Shown: positions 18,133 to 27,143, counted from the first letter of the stretch. The stretch is 64,000 nucleotides of DNA from Hippea sp. KM1 (GCF_000526195.1 NZ_JAFP01000001.1:1090001-1154000), one strand, 5' to 3'. The notes: generated by a model from the letters alone, not told the origin. Numbers and translations: made by a program.

Positions 18133-18921
18133 CTATCCCAACCTCTCAATAACAACCTTTAGCACATCCCTATTACCAACCCCTATAAACCTTCGGGTCT
18201 TTTGTGTGGATATACCACACCCAAACGGCTTATCCTCAAGCCACTCAAACAGGCCACCGCCCGCTTCTTCTAATATAACCTTACCAGCCGCATAATCAAT
18301 AACCCTGGCATCATCTAAATGCAGAAACGCATCGAACCCGCCTGTTGCCGTATAGCACATATCCAGAGCCGTCGAACCGTTCTGCCTGACCCTGTAAAAA
18401 GATCTGGCTATCTTTAAAATTTCATCACCGCTGCTTTCCCTTTTTATGCCCTCAACAGCCACAACATTGGCCTCTGAAGCGGTGTTTTTAATCCTTCTTC
18501 CGTTAAAAAACGCACCCTTACCCCTCAAGGCCCAGAACTCATCACCGTTGGCTAAATTCACCACATAGCCGCATACAAGGTCATTCACAGAATCCCCTTC
18601 AGCAAGGCCAATGGATAAGGCATAATATGGAATGCCCCTTTTGGCGTTGAGACTGCCGTCAATCGGATCAACTATTATCAGAGGAAACCTATCGCCCAGC
18701 CTGACCCAGCCCTTCTCTTCTGTCAAAATAGAACAACTCCTCTTGGTATTGCACAGGGCATCTATCACTATATCCTCTGCAAGTTTATCTATAAAGACCG
18801 TATTATCACCAAACTCACCCTTGCCCAGTCTCCTTTTGGCCTTTGATGTTCCTACAATGCCCCTTATTTGATCCAAAACCTGCTTGCCTATAAATCTAAA
18901 TATCTCTATCCACTCATCCAT
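18133..18921 (-). CDS. suhB: Inositol-monophosphatase-family phosphatase
   Basis: Mg-dependent sugar/inositol phosphatase of 262 residues. The metal site shows as ILTEEKGW (Glu), IVDPIDGSLNAKRG and the late VIDYAAGKVILEEAGG, where Tyr replaces the usual Trp of the WDxAA motif. The family includes SuhB, archaeal-type FBPase/IMPase and CysQ. Its place between ispH and znuA gives no clear pathway. The exact substrate is unresolved. Confidence 0.8.
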   Translation of the reverse strand: MDEWIEIFRFIGKQVLDQIRGIVGTSKAKRRLGKGEFGDNTVFIDKLAEDIVIDALCNTKRSCSILTEEKGWVRLGDRFPLIIVDPIDGSLNAKRGIPYYALSIGLAEGDSVNDLVCGYVVNLANGDEFWALRGKGAFFNGRRIKNTASEANVVAVEGIKRESSGDEILKIARSFYRVRQNGSTALDMCYTATGGFDAFLHLDDARVIDYAAGKVILEEAGGGLFEWLEDKPFGCGISTQKTRRFIGVGNRDVLKVVIERLG

Positions 18922-19747
18922 TTACCATATCCCTTATCGATTCATACACCCTTTCTATAATGTAGGACGGTGTGGATGCCCCTGCTGTAATGCCTATATT
19001 TTCGGCATTCTCAAACCAATCCCTTTCTAACTCCCTTTCCGTTTCGATATGGTATGCCCTCTTTGAGTTTTCCTTACATATCTCATACAGCTTCCTGGTG
19101 TTTGCTGAGTTCTTACCGCCTATCACTATCATCACATCCGAACGACGAGCAAGCTCCCTTGCGGCCTTCTGCCTCTTCTCCGTTGCATCACAGATGGTAT
19201 TGAATACCTTAAGTTCCCTGATCCTCTTTGCAAGCTCGCCTATCGTTAGGCCAAACCTTTCAACGGACTGTGTGGTCTGGCACACAACGCCGACCCTTGA
19301 TGCCTTGATGGAGCTTGCAGATTCGGGTGAGTTTATGACAGAGGCCGTATAATCGGTATACCCCAAATGCGCCTTAACCTCAGGATGCTCATTATCACCA
19401 AATATAACAACCTTATAGCCCTCCTCATACAATTGCCTTGCATACCGCTGCGCTTCCTTTACAAACGGGCATGTCGCATCTATAACCTTCAAGCCCCTCT
19501 TCTCTATCTCCTCATAAACCTTCGGTGGAACACCGTGCGATCTGACAAGAACAGGCCCATCCGCCTCATCGAGGCTCTCAATCACCTTTAGACCCTTCTT
19601 CTGATACTCCTCAACCACCTGGGGGTTGTGAATTATAGGCCCAAACGAGCATAAGCTCTTATACTCCCTAAGCGCTTTATCGGCTATCTCTATAGCCCTC
19701 ATAACGCCATAACAAAAACCGGCATTCTCGGCTATTTCTATCTTCAT
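18914..19747 (-). CDS. ispH: 4-hydroxy-3-methylbut-2-enyl diphosphate reductase
   Basis: Last enzyme of the MEP isoprenoid pathway; a 4Fe-4S protein that makes IPP and DMAPP. About 277 residues. The three cluster cysteines are in NAGFCYGVMRA, IDATCPFVKEA and FNTICDATEKRQ. SHGVPP and TAGASTPSYIIE are intact. The ATG at 19747 shares a base with the cmk stop (TGATG). In many bacteria IspH follows cytidylate kinase and is sometimes fused to S1 domains; here it is a stand-alone enzyme. Confidence 0.97.
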   Translation of the reverse strand: MKIEIAENAGFCYGVMRAIEIADKALREYKSLCSFGPIIHNPQVVEEYQKKGLKVIESLDEADGPVLVRSHGVPPKVYEEIEKRGLKVIDATCPFVKEAQRYARQLYEEGYKVVIFGDNEHPEVKAHLGYTDYTASVINSPESASSIKASRVGVVCQTTQSVERFGLTIGELAKRIRELKVFNTICDATEKRQKAARELARRSDVMIVIGGKNSANTRKLYEICKENSKRAYHIETERELERDWFENAENIGITAGASTPSYIIERVYESIRDMVNG

Positions 19748-20373
19748 CACCTACTCTCCATTAAAGACTTTATCTTTTTATAGACACCTTCTATATCCAT
19801 ATTGCTTGAATCTATCTCAAAAGCACCCTCAGGCTTTATAAGGGGTGCAATATCCCTGTTTCTATCCTGCTCATCCCTCTCCTTTATCTCTTTAAAAACA
19901 AACGCAAAATCCTCACCGGTCTGTTTTGACCTCCTTCTTGCCCTCTCCTCAGCAGACGCTGTGAGGTATATCTTAAGGTCTGCATCCTTAAACATCACAC
20001 TGCCGCAATCCCTGCCATCCACCACAAACCTACCCTCTTTTGCAGCGCTTCTTATTGTGGAGTTGACAAAATCCCTTACAAAGCCTATCCTTGCAATCCT
20101 GGAAGCAATCCTTCCTATAGCCTCAGCCTGCAGTTTATCGTCTATCCTCTCACTGTTGTGAAATATGAGCATTCTGCCATCTTTGACCCTAACATCCAGC
20201 TTAAGTCTCTCAAGCTCCTCCTTTTTGGGCTCATCACCCAGAATAAAGGCAATGCTTCGATAAAATGCCCCGCTGTTTATGTGGATAAAACCGTCTCTTT
20301 TGCTTAAGAGTTCAGCTATAGAGCTTTTGCCGCTACCTGCAGGCCCGTCTATGGTTATAATAAACCTACCCAT
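19747..20373 (-). CDS. cmk: Cytidylate kinase
   Basis: Phosphorylates CMP and dCMP using ATP. The 208-residue protein has the P-loop TIDGPAGSGKSS, the NMP-binding HINSGAFYRSIAF, and DGRDCGSVMFKDADLKIYLTA with the lid RARRR. It sits between tyrA and ispH, with overlaps on both sides. Confidence 0.95.
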   Translation of the reverse strand: MGRFIITIDGPAGSGKSSIAELLSKRDGFIHINSGAFYRSIAFILGDEPKKEELERLKLDVRVKDGRMLIFHNSERIDDKLQAEAIGRIASRIARIGFVRDFVNSTIRSAAKEGRFVVDGRDCGSVMFKDADLKIYLTASAEERARRRSKQTGEDFAFVFKEIKERDEQDRNRDIAPLIKPEGAFEIDSSNMDIEGVYKKIKSLMESR

Positions 20374-21205
20374 CCAAGCTCTCCTTAAACAGGCGGGCTT
20401 TCTTCAAATAATCCATTAAACCGTCGTAATCCCCCTCTTCTATCATCCCTTTAAGCCTCAACAATTCATCCACAAAACCGTCTATGGAGGATATCAGGTT
20501 TGTTCTATTCATCAAGAATATGTCGCTCCACATCTTCTCAGAGGATGCCGCAATGCGGGTATAATCCCTAAACCCCCCGCCTATGAATCTGTAATTATCC
20601 CCCTTCCTTGAAGCCAAACCAACCAAAGCATACGCTATGGCATGCGGCAGGTGGCTGACAAAACCAAACACCTCATCGTGCAGCCCAGGATCCATAAACT
20701 TAATCCTCATGCCCAAACCCTCTAAAAAGCGGCAAACCGCCCCCGCCTTGTTTTGATCCATTCCATCATAGGGGGTTATTATGCAATAGGCATTCCTAAA
20801 CAGACCTTTAACGGCGGCATCAACCCCGAATTTTTCAATGCCAGCTATAGGGTGAACAGGCACATAATAGACGCCATCCCTTAAAAAATCCATAACGCCT
20901 TCAACAATTGCACCCTTAACGCTGCCCACATCTATGACTATAGCACCGTCTTTTGCCCTCTCAAAGACCCCCCTCAAAACATCGGGTATGCTCCTTACAG
21001 GGGTGGAAACAACCACAAGGTCGCACTCACCCACATCAAGGCCTGCACCCTTCTTATCAATAACGCCAAGCTGCAGGGCTTTATCAAGAGCAGCCCCATC
21101 CCTATCAAAACCCAAAACCCTATCGGTTAAGCCAAGTGATTTTGCATCTAAGGCGATGCTTCCGCCGATCAGGCCAACGCCTACTATTCCTATGGTATTA
21201 AACAT
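20366..21205 (-). CDS. tyrA: Prephenate dehydrogenase
   Basis: NAD-dependent oxidative decarboxylation of prephenate to 4-hydroxyphenylpyruvate for tyrosine synthesis. 279 residues. The Rossmann motif GVGLIGGSIALD is at the N-terminus, with VDVGSVKG and the substrate region VHPIAGIEKFG. The catalytic His is in VSHLPHAIAYAL. No ACT or chorismate-mutase domain is fused. The neighbouring HisC can transaminate aromatic oxo-acids in some bacteria, so the pair may also serve tyrosine synthesis. Confidence 0.94.
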   Translation of the reverse strand: MFNTIGIVGVGLIGGSIALDAKSLGLTDRVLGFDRDGAALDKALQLGVIDKKGAGLDVGECDLVVVSTPVRSIPDVLRGVFERAKDGAIVIDVGSVKGAIVEGVMDFLRDGVYYVPVHPIAGIEKFGVDAAVKGLFRNAYCIITPYDGMDQNKAGAVCRFLEGLGMRIKFMDPGLHDEVFGFVSHLPHAIAYALVGLASRKGDNYRFIGGGFRDYTRIAASSEKMWSDIFLMNRTNLISSIDGFVDELLRLKGMIEEGDYDGLMDYLKKARLFKESLDG

Positions 21206-22292
21206 TCAGCACTTCTTTTAAGTTCTTGATAAATATCTCATTCTGCCTCTTGGTTCCGATTGTCACCCTCAACATGGTTTTATAACCATAGCCGGCCATT
21301 GATCGTATTATGATGCCCCTTTTTAGCAGTTCCTCATACACATAAGAGGCATCCCTTTTGGCATCGAATAGAATAAAATTCGCATAGGTTTTTATATATG
21401 TTATCCCCATCCTGTCAAATTCTGAATAGAGATACTCCTTGCCAATCCTGTTGGTCTCAACGCTCCTTTTTATATGCTCATCGTCATCCAATGCAGCCAA
21501 AGCGGCATGTTGAGCAACTATATTGACATTGAACGGCGGGCGCACCCTGTTTAGATAATCCACTATCTGCGGGCTTGCAATCCCATAGCCGATCCTTAAA
21601 CCCGCAAGACCATAGGCTTTGGAGAATGTTCTTAGTATTATGACATTGTCGTTTTTATACAGATCCAACAGCTCCTCATAATCATCCTCAGCGATGGCAT
21701 ACTCATAATATGCCTCATCTATAACAACAAGCGTTTTATCCTTATCTGAAGCCTCTATTACCCTCTCTATATCACTCCTTTTTATAATCGTCCCTGTGGG
21801 GTTGTTGGGTGTGTTGAGAAAGATAACCCTCGTATTGCCGTTTATTGCATCAATCAGGGCATCTATATCGTATTCAAACCCCTTAAGCGGTATCTCAACA
21901 AGCCTCTTGTTAAACGAACTGCCTATGATCTTATACTCAACAAAAGACGGATAGCAGTATAGGATCTCATCCTCATCCCTGGTTGCAAATGTCCTAAAGA
22001 TCAGCTCAAGCAACTCATCCGAGCCGTTACCGAATATGAGGTTATCCCTTGACACACCAAGCTTATCCGCCAACCTCTCCTTTAAATAATAACAATCACC
22101 ATCCGGATAGAAGTTGACGCTTTCCGCCACGCTCCTTATAGCCTCTACAGCCCTTCTTGATGGGCCAAGCGGATTCTCATTCGAAGCGAGCTTTATTATC
22201 TCACCCTTAATACCCAACTGCCTCTTCAACTCCTCTATCGGCTTGCCGCCCTCATAGGGCTTCAGCCTTTCTATATACTCCTCAACAAACAT
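21198..22292 (-). CDS. hisC: Histidinol-phosphate aminotransferase
   Basis: PLP enzyme of about 364 residues in histidine synthesis, and possibly aromatic amino-acid transamination. The key parts are KLASNENPLGPS, NTPNNPTGT, VIDEAYYEY and the Schiff-base lysine in RTFSKAYGLAGLRIGYG. I chose the ATG at 22292 because GGAG lies eight bases upstream; an in-frame GTG at 22301 would overlap the diguanylate cyclase end. The location next to tyrA rather than other his genes supports a dual role. Confidence 0.93.
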   Translation of the reverse strand: MFVEEYIERLKPYEGGKPIEELKRQLGIKGEIIKLASNENPLGPSRRAVEAIRSVAESVNFYPDGDCYYLKERLADKLGVSRDNLIFGNGSDELLELIFRTFATRDEDEILYCYPSFVEYKIIGSSFNKRLVEIPLKGFEYDIDALIDAINGNTRVIFLNTPNNPTGTIIKRSDIERVIEASDKDKTLVVIDEAYYEYAIAEDDYEELLDLYKNDNVIILRTFSKAYGLAGLRIGYGIASPQIVDYLNRVRPPFNVNIVAQHAALAALDDDEHIKRSVETNRIGKEYLYSEFDRMGITYIKTYANFILFDAKRDASYVYEELLKRGIIIRSMAGYGYKTMLRVTIGTKRQNEIFIKNLKEVLNV

Positions 22293-22297
22293 AGATC

Positions 22298-23248
22298 TCA
22301 CTCCACAACGCTTATTTCGCCTTTCTGGCTGTGTTTGGTCTGATAAAGGGCCTTATCCACCCTCTCAAGCAGCGATTCCACCGTATCCCCATCCTTCACC
22401 TGGGTTACACCTATCGAGGCGGTGCATTTAAACTCCATCTTATCCTTCTTAAAGGTTACCGATGCTATCTTATCACGGATCTTCTTGGCAACGGTAATGG
22501 CATCCTCAAGCTTTGTCTCTGGCAATACGACTATAAACTCATCGCCGCCGTATCTGATGGGTATATCGCTCCTCCTTGTAATCCTCTTCAATATAGAACC
22601 TATAACCTTCAACACCTCATCGCCCGCTAAATGGCCGTATGTATCGTTTATCTTCTTAAAGTCGTCTAAATCAAGCATTATTATACTGAACACCTTTGAA
22701 TACCTGTTGTAATTGTAAAGAGCTGTGTCCAATACCTCGTTCATGTATTTTCTTAAATACAACCCTGTCAGATGGTCTTTAAGCGAAAGCTCCTTAATGT
22801 TTTCAATGGCCATCTTCTGTTTCTCTAATACCTGCCTTGCAGCCTCAAGCTCAGCCTTCAGGGATGCGTTTATGTATTTGATCTTTTCAAGCTCGGACGC
22901 TATGCTGTCATCTATCCTGCTTTTGTATTCATCGATATTCCTTATGGTCATATCGTATGTATTTTCACTTTCTGTAATGGACTTTTCGACATTAACCGTA
23001 ACATCCTTGACATTGGTGGCGATCTCCAATACCCTCTTTTTGAGTTCCTCAAGTTCTGCAGCAGATACATCCGCCATGCCGTATAGCATCTTATGGATCT
23101 CTGCCTCATCGAGGCCATATTCCAATGCCACCTCGGTAAAGACCTTGTAATAGTTAAACGGGGTTAATACCATGTTCCTCTTGGTCGCCCTGTAAAGCGC
23201 CTCCTTTATGATAGCCGACAGTTTTTCGGATTCGTTTTTCATGCTCAT
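22298..23248 (-). CDS. GGDEF-domain diguanylate cyclase
   Basis: Likely cytoplasmic enzyme making cyclic di-GMP from two GTP. 316 residues. The first ~150 are helical with a coiled coil (about 115-150). The GGDEF domain follows: DHLTGLYLRKYM, IMLDLDDFKKINDTYGH, the intact active site YGGDEFIVVLPET and SIGVTQV. No RxxD inhibitory site is obvious just before GGDEF (ITRRSDIPIRYGG contains RRSD at a suitable distance but is not certain). The N-terminal signal is unknown. Confidence 0.92.
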   Translation of the reverse strand: MSMKNESEKLSAIIKEALYRATKRNMVLTPFNYYKVFTEVALEYGLDEAEIHKMLYGMADVSAAELEELKKRVLEIATNVKDVTVNVEKSITESENTYDMTIRNIDEYKSRIDDSIASELEKIKYINASLKAELEAARQVLEKQKMAIENIKELSLKDHLTGLYLRKYMNEVLDTALYNYNRYSKVFSIIMLDLDDFKKINDTYGHLAGDEVLKVIGSILKRITRRSDIPIRYGGDEFIVVLPETKLEDAITVAKKIRDKIASVTFKKDKMEFKCTASIGVTQVKDGDTVESLLERVDKALYQTKHSQKGEISVVE

Positions 23249-24219
23249 TGAAGGAACCTCACGCTATTTGCCGTTATAACCTTTTTCACATCATCCCCCG
23301 TATCGACCAGCAAAAAGCCGTTCTCATCTATGTCCTTGGCAACACCCTCAAACTTATCCTTATCGGTTATAACCTCAACCCTCCTGCCCAGGGTGTTGTT
23401 GTATTTCCTCCACAGATCAAAAATAGACCTCCTGCCCTGTTTGGTCAACATCTTCACCAGGTTTTCAAAATAGTAAAGTATATTGGACAAAAGCGTTGCC
23501 CTGTCTATATGGGTATTGGTCTCTATCTTTATGCTTGTTGCCTTATCTTTTAGCTCCTCAGGCATCTGGCTCATATTAACATTTATGCCAAAGCCTATGA
23601 TAGCATAATTCAAAACGCCCGATTCGCTCTTTGTCTCCACCAAGACACCTGCAATCTTCTTATCACCAACCATTACATCGTTTGGCCATTTTATCTTAGC
23701 ATCCTCAACACCGAAATCGCTCAAGGCCTCCCTTATGGCTATTGATATGGCAAACATCAAGGCAATAGAATCGGACACATTCATGTTGTTCGGCTTAAAG
23801 ATCAAAGAAACATAGATGTTCTCACCCTGCGGAGAGAGCCACTTCCTCTTCTGTCTGCCCCTGCCGGATGTCTGCTCCTCCGCCACGATTATCGTCCCAT
23901 CTACATTCTCATCCCTCTCTATCAGGTATTCAGCCTCATCCATCGTCGATGATGTAAGCCTGAAGTACTCTATTCGCTTGCCGAACATCTCCGTATTCAG
24001 CCTGCGCTTGATCTCATACGGTATGAGTATATCCTTAGCTTCCTCCTTTAAGATATAACCCACGCTGCGCTTACCCTCAATCTTATAACCTAACTTCTGC
24101 AGGTTCTTAATCCTGTTCCACACAGCTATCCTGCTGATACCCAGCCTCTTGCACATCTTATCGCTGGTTACATACTTACCCAAATTCTTATACAACTCAT
24201 CCAATATTATACTGTTCAT
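23245..24219 (-). CDS. birA: Bifunctional biotin-protein ligase / biotin operon repressor
   Basis: Attaches biotin to carboxyl-carrier proteins and probably represses biotin genes. The N-terminal 60 residues form a winged helix (SDKMCKRLGISRIAVWNRIKNL). The ligase core carries EEQTSGRGRQKRKWLSP, IKWPNDVMVGDKKIAGVLVE and the C-terminal SH3-like domain. At 324 residues it is the full two-domain form. The bio operon itself is not in this window. Confidence 0.94.
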   Translation of the reverse strand: MNSIILDELYKNLGKYVTSDKMCKRLGISRIAVWNRIKNLQKLGYKIEGKRSVGYILKEEAKDILIPYEIKRRLNTEMFGKRIEYFRLTSSTMDEAEYLIERDENVDGTIIVAEEQTSGRGRQKRKWLSPQGENIYVSLIFKPNNMNVSDSIALMFAISIAIREALSDFGVEDAKIKWPNDVMVGDKKIAGVLVETKSESGVLNYAIIGFGINVNMSQMPEELKDKATSIKIETNTHIDRATLLSNILYYFENLVKMLTKQGRRSIFDLWRKYNNTLGRRVEVITDKDKFEGVAKDIDENGFLLVDTGDDVKKVITANSVRFLQ

Positions 24220-25502
24220 CTCTGATTCCTTAACGCTTTATTTAATAGTTTGATTGCACAGAACTTCCCACACATAGTACAGACATCATCCTCATCCGGG
24301 GGTGAGGATTCCCTTTCCCTTCTTGTAAACTCAGGATCGATTGAGAGGTTTATCATCTCCTCCCAATTCAAGGCCTTTCTGGCCTTACTCATCTTCAAAT
24401 CCCACTCAATGGCCCCGGGGATCTTTTTGGCTATGTCTGCGGCATGGGCTGCAATGCGTGTAACGATTACACCCTCCCTCACATCCTCAGGTGTGGGCAG
24501 CCTGACATGCTCAGCCCTGGTCACATAACATAGAAAATCTGCCCCGTATGCGGCCATCAACGCCCCGCCTATGGCACTTGTTATATGATCATAACCCGGA
24601 GCGATGTCGGTAACAACAGGCCCCAATACATAGAAGGGAGCCCCGTCGCACAAGCTCTTCTCTATCTTCGCATTGGTAATCACCTCATCTATAGGCACAT
24701 GTCCAGGCCCCTCTATCATCGACTGGACGCCGGCATCCAAAGCCCTCTTGTGCAACTCGCCAAGCAGTATCAGCTCATGGATCTGGGCCCTATCGGTTGC
24801 ATCAACAATAGCACCGGGCCTAAAGCCATCGCCCAACGATAGCGTAACATCATACTCTTTAGCTATCTCCAAAATCCTATCAAAATGCTCAAACAGGGGG
24901 TTTTGTTTTTTGTTATGGAGCATCCACACACTCAAAAATGAGCCGCCCCTTGATACAATATCCTCCACCCTGCCCTGTCTTATCAGCCTCTCCAGGCTCT
25001 CAAGCGTGACACCGCAATGGAGCGTCATGTAATCTATGCCATCCTCTGCCTGCTTTTCTATTGTCCTGAATATATCATCCTCACTCATATAGACGATAGA
25101 GCCCTTCTTCTGGGCAACCTCAACAGCCGTCTGGTATATCGGAACATTACCTACAACAATAGGGGACCGCTTTAAGATCTCCCTCCTTATGTAATCCAGA
25201 TCGCCCCCTGTGGATAGATCCATTACAGAATCGGCCTTTGCCTCAACAGCCGCATCCAATTTTTTAAGCTCATTCTCCAGCTGGGCTATATCGGAGGATG
25301 TGCCTATGTTGGCATTAACCTTCGTTCTTAAACCCTCGCCTATACCTACAGCCTTTATATCGTGATTCTTGTTTTTGGGGATTACTATTGTTCCCTTCTT
25401 CAGCCCCTCCATTATGAACTCAACGGGTCTGTTTTCCGCTTTGGCCACCTCTTCCATCTCGGGCGTTATAATACCCTTTCTTGCGGCTTCTATCTGAGTC
25501 AT
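24216..25502 (-). CDS. thiC: Phosphomethylpyrimidine synthase
   Basis: Radical-SAM rearrangement of AIR to HMP phosphate for thiamine. The 428-residue length is the short ThiC form that lacks the N-terminal extension of enterobacterial proteins. It contains GLRTKVNANIGTS, YMTLHCGVT, EGPGHVPIDE and APFYVLGPVVTDIAPGYDH. The C-terminal cluster motif reads CTMCGKFC (Cys-x2-Cys-x3-Cys), one residue shorter than the CX2CX4C of E. coli ThiC. It is the first gene of an eleven-gene overlapping run. No THI-box sequence is seen upstream. Confidence 0.95.
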   Translation of the reverse strand: MTQIEAARKGIITPEMEEVAKAENRPVEFIMEGLKKGTIVIPKNKNHDIKAVGIGEGLRTKVNANIGTSSDIAQLENELKKLDAAVEAKADSVMDLSTGGDLDYIRREILKRSPIVVGNVPIYQTAVEVAQKKGSIVYMSEDDIFRTIEKQAEDGIDYMTLHCGVTLESLERLIRQGRVEDIVSRGGSFLSVWMLHNKKQNPLFEHFDRILEIAKEYDVTLSLGDGFRPGAIVDATDRAQIHELILLGELHKRALDAGVQSMIEGPGHVPIDEVITNAKIEKSLCDGAPFYVLGPVVTDIAPGYDHITSAIGGALMAAYGADFLCYVTRAEHVRLPTPEDVREGVIVTRIAAHAADIAKKIPGAIEWDLKMSKARKALNWEEMINLSIDPEFTRRERESSPPDEDDVCTMCGKFCAIKLLNKALRNQR

Positions 25503-25536
25503 AACACTCTCCTTCTACCCATCAAAAGTTATAGCA

Positions 25537-25565
25537 ACTATACAAAACTCCGCCGCATTTATCAA
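25537..25565 (-). promoter_or_regulatory. Promoter of the thiC-to-znuB run
   Basis: Minus-strand TTGATA, 17 bp, TATAGT. It leaves a leader of only about 28 nt before the thiC ATG, with AGAAGGAGA as ribosome-binding site. That is too short for a TPP riboswitch. Confidence 0.7.
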
Positions 25566-25629
25566 TACCATTTGTTAATGTTATAGATAATAAAGGATAA
25601 CTTTATAAAACAAATAGACAGCTAAAATA

Positions 25630-26406
25630 TCAGAGATTGTTTAGAAGATTAATCAGCTCCCTTTTGGCCTCTTCTATCCTCTGCTTGGCCTGCTCTTGCG
25701 TCTGGGCATACGCCGTTATCCTCACACCCATCCTGGATGAGTCAAAACCGACAGGAAGTGATTTTATATAAACGGGATATTTACCCATAACCCTATCGAT
25801 TAGCTCGCCCAACACGCTCTCATCGTTTATATCGACCTCAAAATTCTCAACCACCATTGAAGAGTCGCTTAAATCCTTCAAAATCGGCAAAACCTCACCT
25901 TCGAACATCGGCTTCATCTCTTTAGGGACACCAGGCAGGCAAAATACATGCTTACCATTCTGCTCAACATAGACGCCCCAGGCAGCCCCCACGCTGTTTT
26001 TTAGGGGTTTGCACCCCTCTATGAGATAGGCCATCTTCATTCTCTTCTGGTTTATACCGCCACTTTCTATCTTGCCCTCCTTATGCAGTCGGCTATAGAA
26101 ATCGTGTATAAACCTCAAGGCATCGGTATCTAAATACAGCTTCCTGTTTAAGGCAATAGCTACCGACTCTATGGTTATATCGTCGAATGTGGGGCCAAGC
26201 CCCCCGGTGGTAATGACAACATCCACCCTTTCAAGGCAAAAGTTTACAACATCGACTATATCCTGGGCCTTATCATCACAAGCCATTATAAAGCGGTTGT
26301 ATATACCAATCCTGGATAGATTCGAGGCTATATAGAAAGAATTGCTATCCTGGGTTATCCCTGAGATAATCTCCTTGCCTATGGCTATTACCGCTGATTT
26401 AAGCAT
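25630..26406 (-). CDS. CinA-like / molybdopterin-binding domain protein
   Basis: 258-residue protein of the MoCF-biosynthesis (MoaB/MogA-like) fold, matching the N-terminal half of CinA. Visible motifs are AVIAIGKEIISGITQDSN, TTGGLGPTFDDITIE and VFCLPGVPKEMKPMFE. The C-terminal NMN-deamidase domain (PncC) of full CinA is absent and not encoded nearby. In CinA this N-terminal domain is linked to ADP-ribose pyrophosphatase activity. The function here is inferred. Confidence 0.85.
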   Translation of the reverse strand: MLKSAVIAIGKEIISGITQDSNSFYIASNLSRIGIYNRFIMACDDKAQDIVDVVNFCLERVDVVITTGGLGPTFDDITIESVAIALNRKLYLDTDALRFIHDFYSRLHKEGKIESGGINQKRMKMAYLIEGCKPLKNSVGAAWGVYVEQNGKHVFCLPGVPKEMKPMFEGEVLPILKDLSDSSMVVENFEVDINDESVLGELIDRVMGKYPVYIKSLPVGFDSSRMGVRITAYAQTQEQAKQRIEEAKRELINLLNNL

Positions 26407-26418
26407 CTAAAAAAGAAA

Positions 26419-26495
26419 TGGCGGAGCCGACGAGACTTGAACTCGCGACCTCTGGCGTGACAGGCCAGCGTTCTAACCAGCTGAACTACGGCTCC
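26419..26495 (-). tRNA. tRNA-Asp (anticodon GTC)
   Basis: 77 nt including an encoded CCA. The acceptor stem is GGAGCCG/CGGCTCC with discriminator G. The anticodon loop CTGTCAC gives GTC and the T-loop GTTCAAG is present. Confidence 0.96.
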
Positions 26496-26508
26496 GCAAG
26501 GGTCTCAA

Positions 26509-26584
26509 TGGTGGGCGCAGCAGGACTTGAACCTACGACCCCCTGCTTGTAAGGCAGGTGCTCTTCCAGCTGAGCTATGCGCCC
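26509..26584 (-). tRNA. tRNA-Val (anticodon TAC)
   Basis: 76 nt with encoded CCA. The acceptor is GGGCGCA/TGCGCCC with discriminator A; the anticodon TAC sits in the loop after stem CTGCC. It ends 13 bp before the HU stop and 13 bp upstream of tRNA-Asp, on the same strand. Confidence 0.96.
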
Positions 26585-26597
26585 TATCCTTAAGCTA

Positions 26598-26873
26598 TTA
26601 CTTGTTGACCTTTTCCTTAAAGATCCTGCCGCACTTAAAGCTCGGCAAGTTGAAAGCCTCTATCTGAAGCTTCTCACCCGTTCTGGGGTTCCTGCCCATC
26701 CTTGCTGATCTCTTACTTACATAGAAAGTACCAAATCCCGCAAAACCAACCTTCTCACCTGCTGCCACAGCTTCCATGATGGTTTCCAAGGCTGCATCAA
26801 TGATCTTCTTTGTCTGGCTCTTGGTAGCCCCTGTCTTCTCTGCTACCTTTTCTATTAGCTCAGCCTTTGTCAT
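26598..26873 (-). CDS. hup: HU-family DNA-binding protein
   Basis: Histone-like nucleoid protein, 91 residues. It contains MTKAELIEKVAEKTGATKSQ, FAGFGTFYVSKRSARMGRNP (the family signature with its Arg-rich arm and Pro) and the C-terminal FKCGRIFKEKVN. The ribosome-binding site is GGAGGGAG. It is encoded between tRNA-Glu and tRNA-Val on the same strand and probably shares their transcript. The arm sequence fits both HU and IHF-like proteins. Confidence 0.95.
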   Translation of the reverse strand: MTKAELIEKVAEKTGATKSQTKKIIDAALETIMEAVAAGEKVGFAGFGTFYVSKRSARMGRNPRTGEKLQIEAFNLPSFKCGRIFKEKVNK

Positions 26874-26894
26874 AAACTCCCTCCATTTTTAAAA

Positions 26895-26971
26895 TGGCGT
26901 CCCCAGCGGGATTTGAACCCACGTTACCGCCGTGAAAGGGCGGTGTCCTTGGCCTACTAGACGATGGGGAC
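26895..26971 (-). tRNA. tRNA-Glu (anticodon TTC)
   Basis: 77 nt with encoded CCA. The acceptor is GTCCCCA/TGGGGAC with discriminator G; the anticodon stem CCGCC/GGCGG encloses CTTTCAC, giving TTC. Confidence 0.96.
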
Positions 26972-26981
26972 TTTTAAAACA

Positions 26982-27057
26982 TGGTGGGTCGTGCAGGAAT
27001 CGAACCTGCGGCCAATAGCTTAAAAGGCTACTGCTCTACCGACTGAGCTAACGACCC
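26982..27057 (-). tRNA. tRNA-Lys (anticodon TTT)
   Basis: 76 nt with encoded CCA. The acceptor is GGGTCGT/ACGACCC with discriminator A; the loop CTTTTAA gives TTT. It is the first gene of the tRNA-HU transcript. Confidence 0.96.
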
Positions 27058-27107
27058 ACGCCTCTTGAGGTACCTCTTTTTAAGGCAGCCTCAAATTTGC
27101 GAGAGTG

Positions 27108-27136
27108 ATAATACACATTTAAGTCTTGCTTGTCAA
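27108..27136 (-). promoter_or_regulatory. Strong promoter of the tRNA-Lys/Glu-HU-tRNA-Val/Asp unit
   Basis: Minus-strand TTGACA, 17 bp, TATTAT, a near-perfect match. Its -35 ends 7 bp from the thrC stop. About 45 nt of leader, with the palindrome GAGGTACCTC, precede tRNA-Lys. Confidence 0.88.
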
Positions 27137-27143
27137 CAAAATT

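Noticed and set aside
25503-25629. TPP riboswitch upstream of thiC
   Set aside because: No CTGAGA or ACCTGATC-like conserved elements are seen, and the inferred leader is only about 28 nt.
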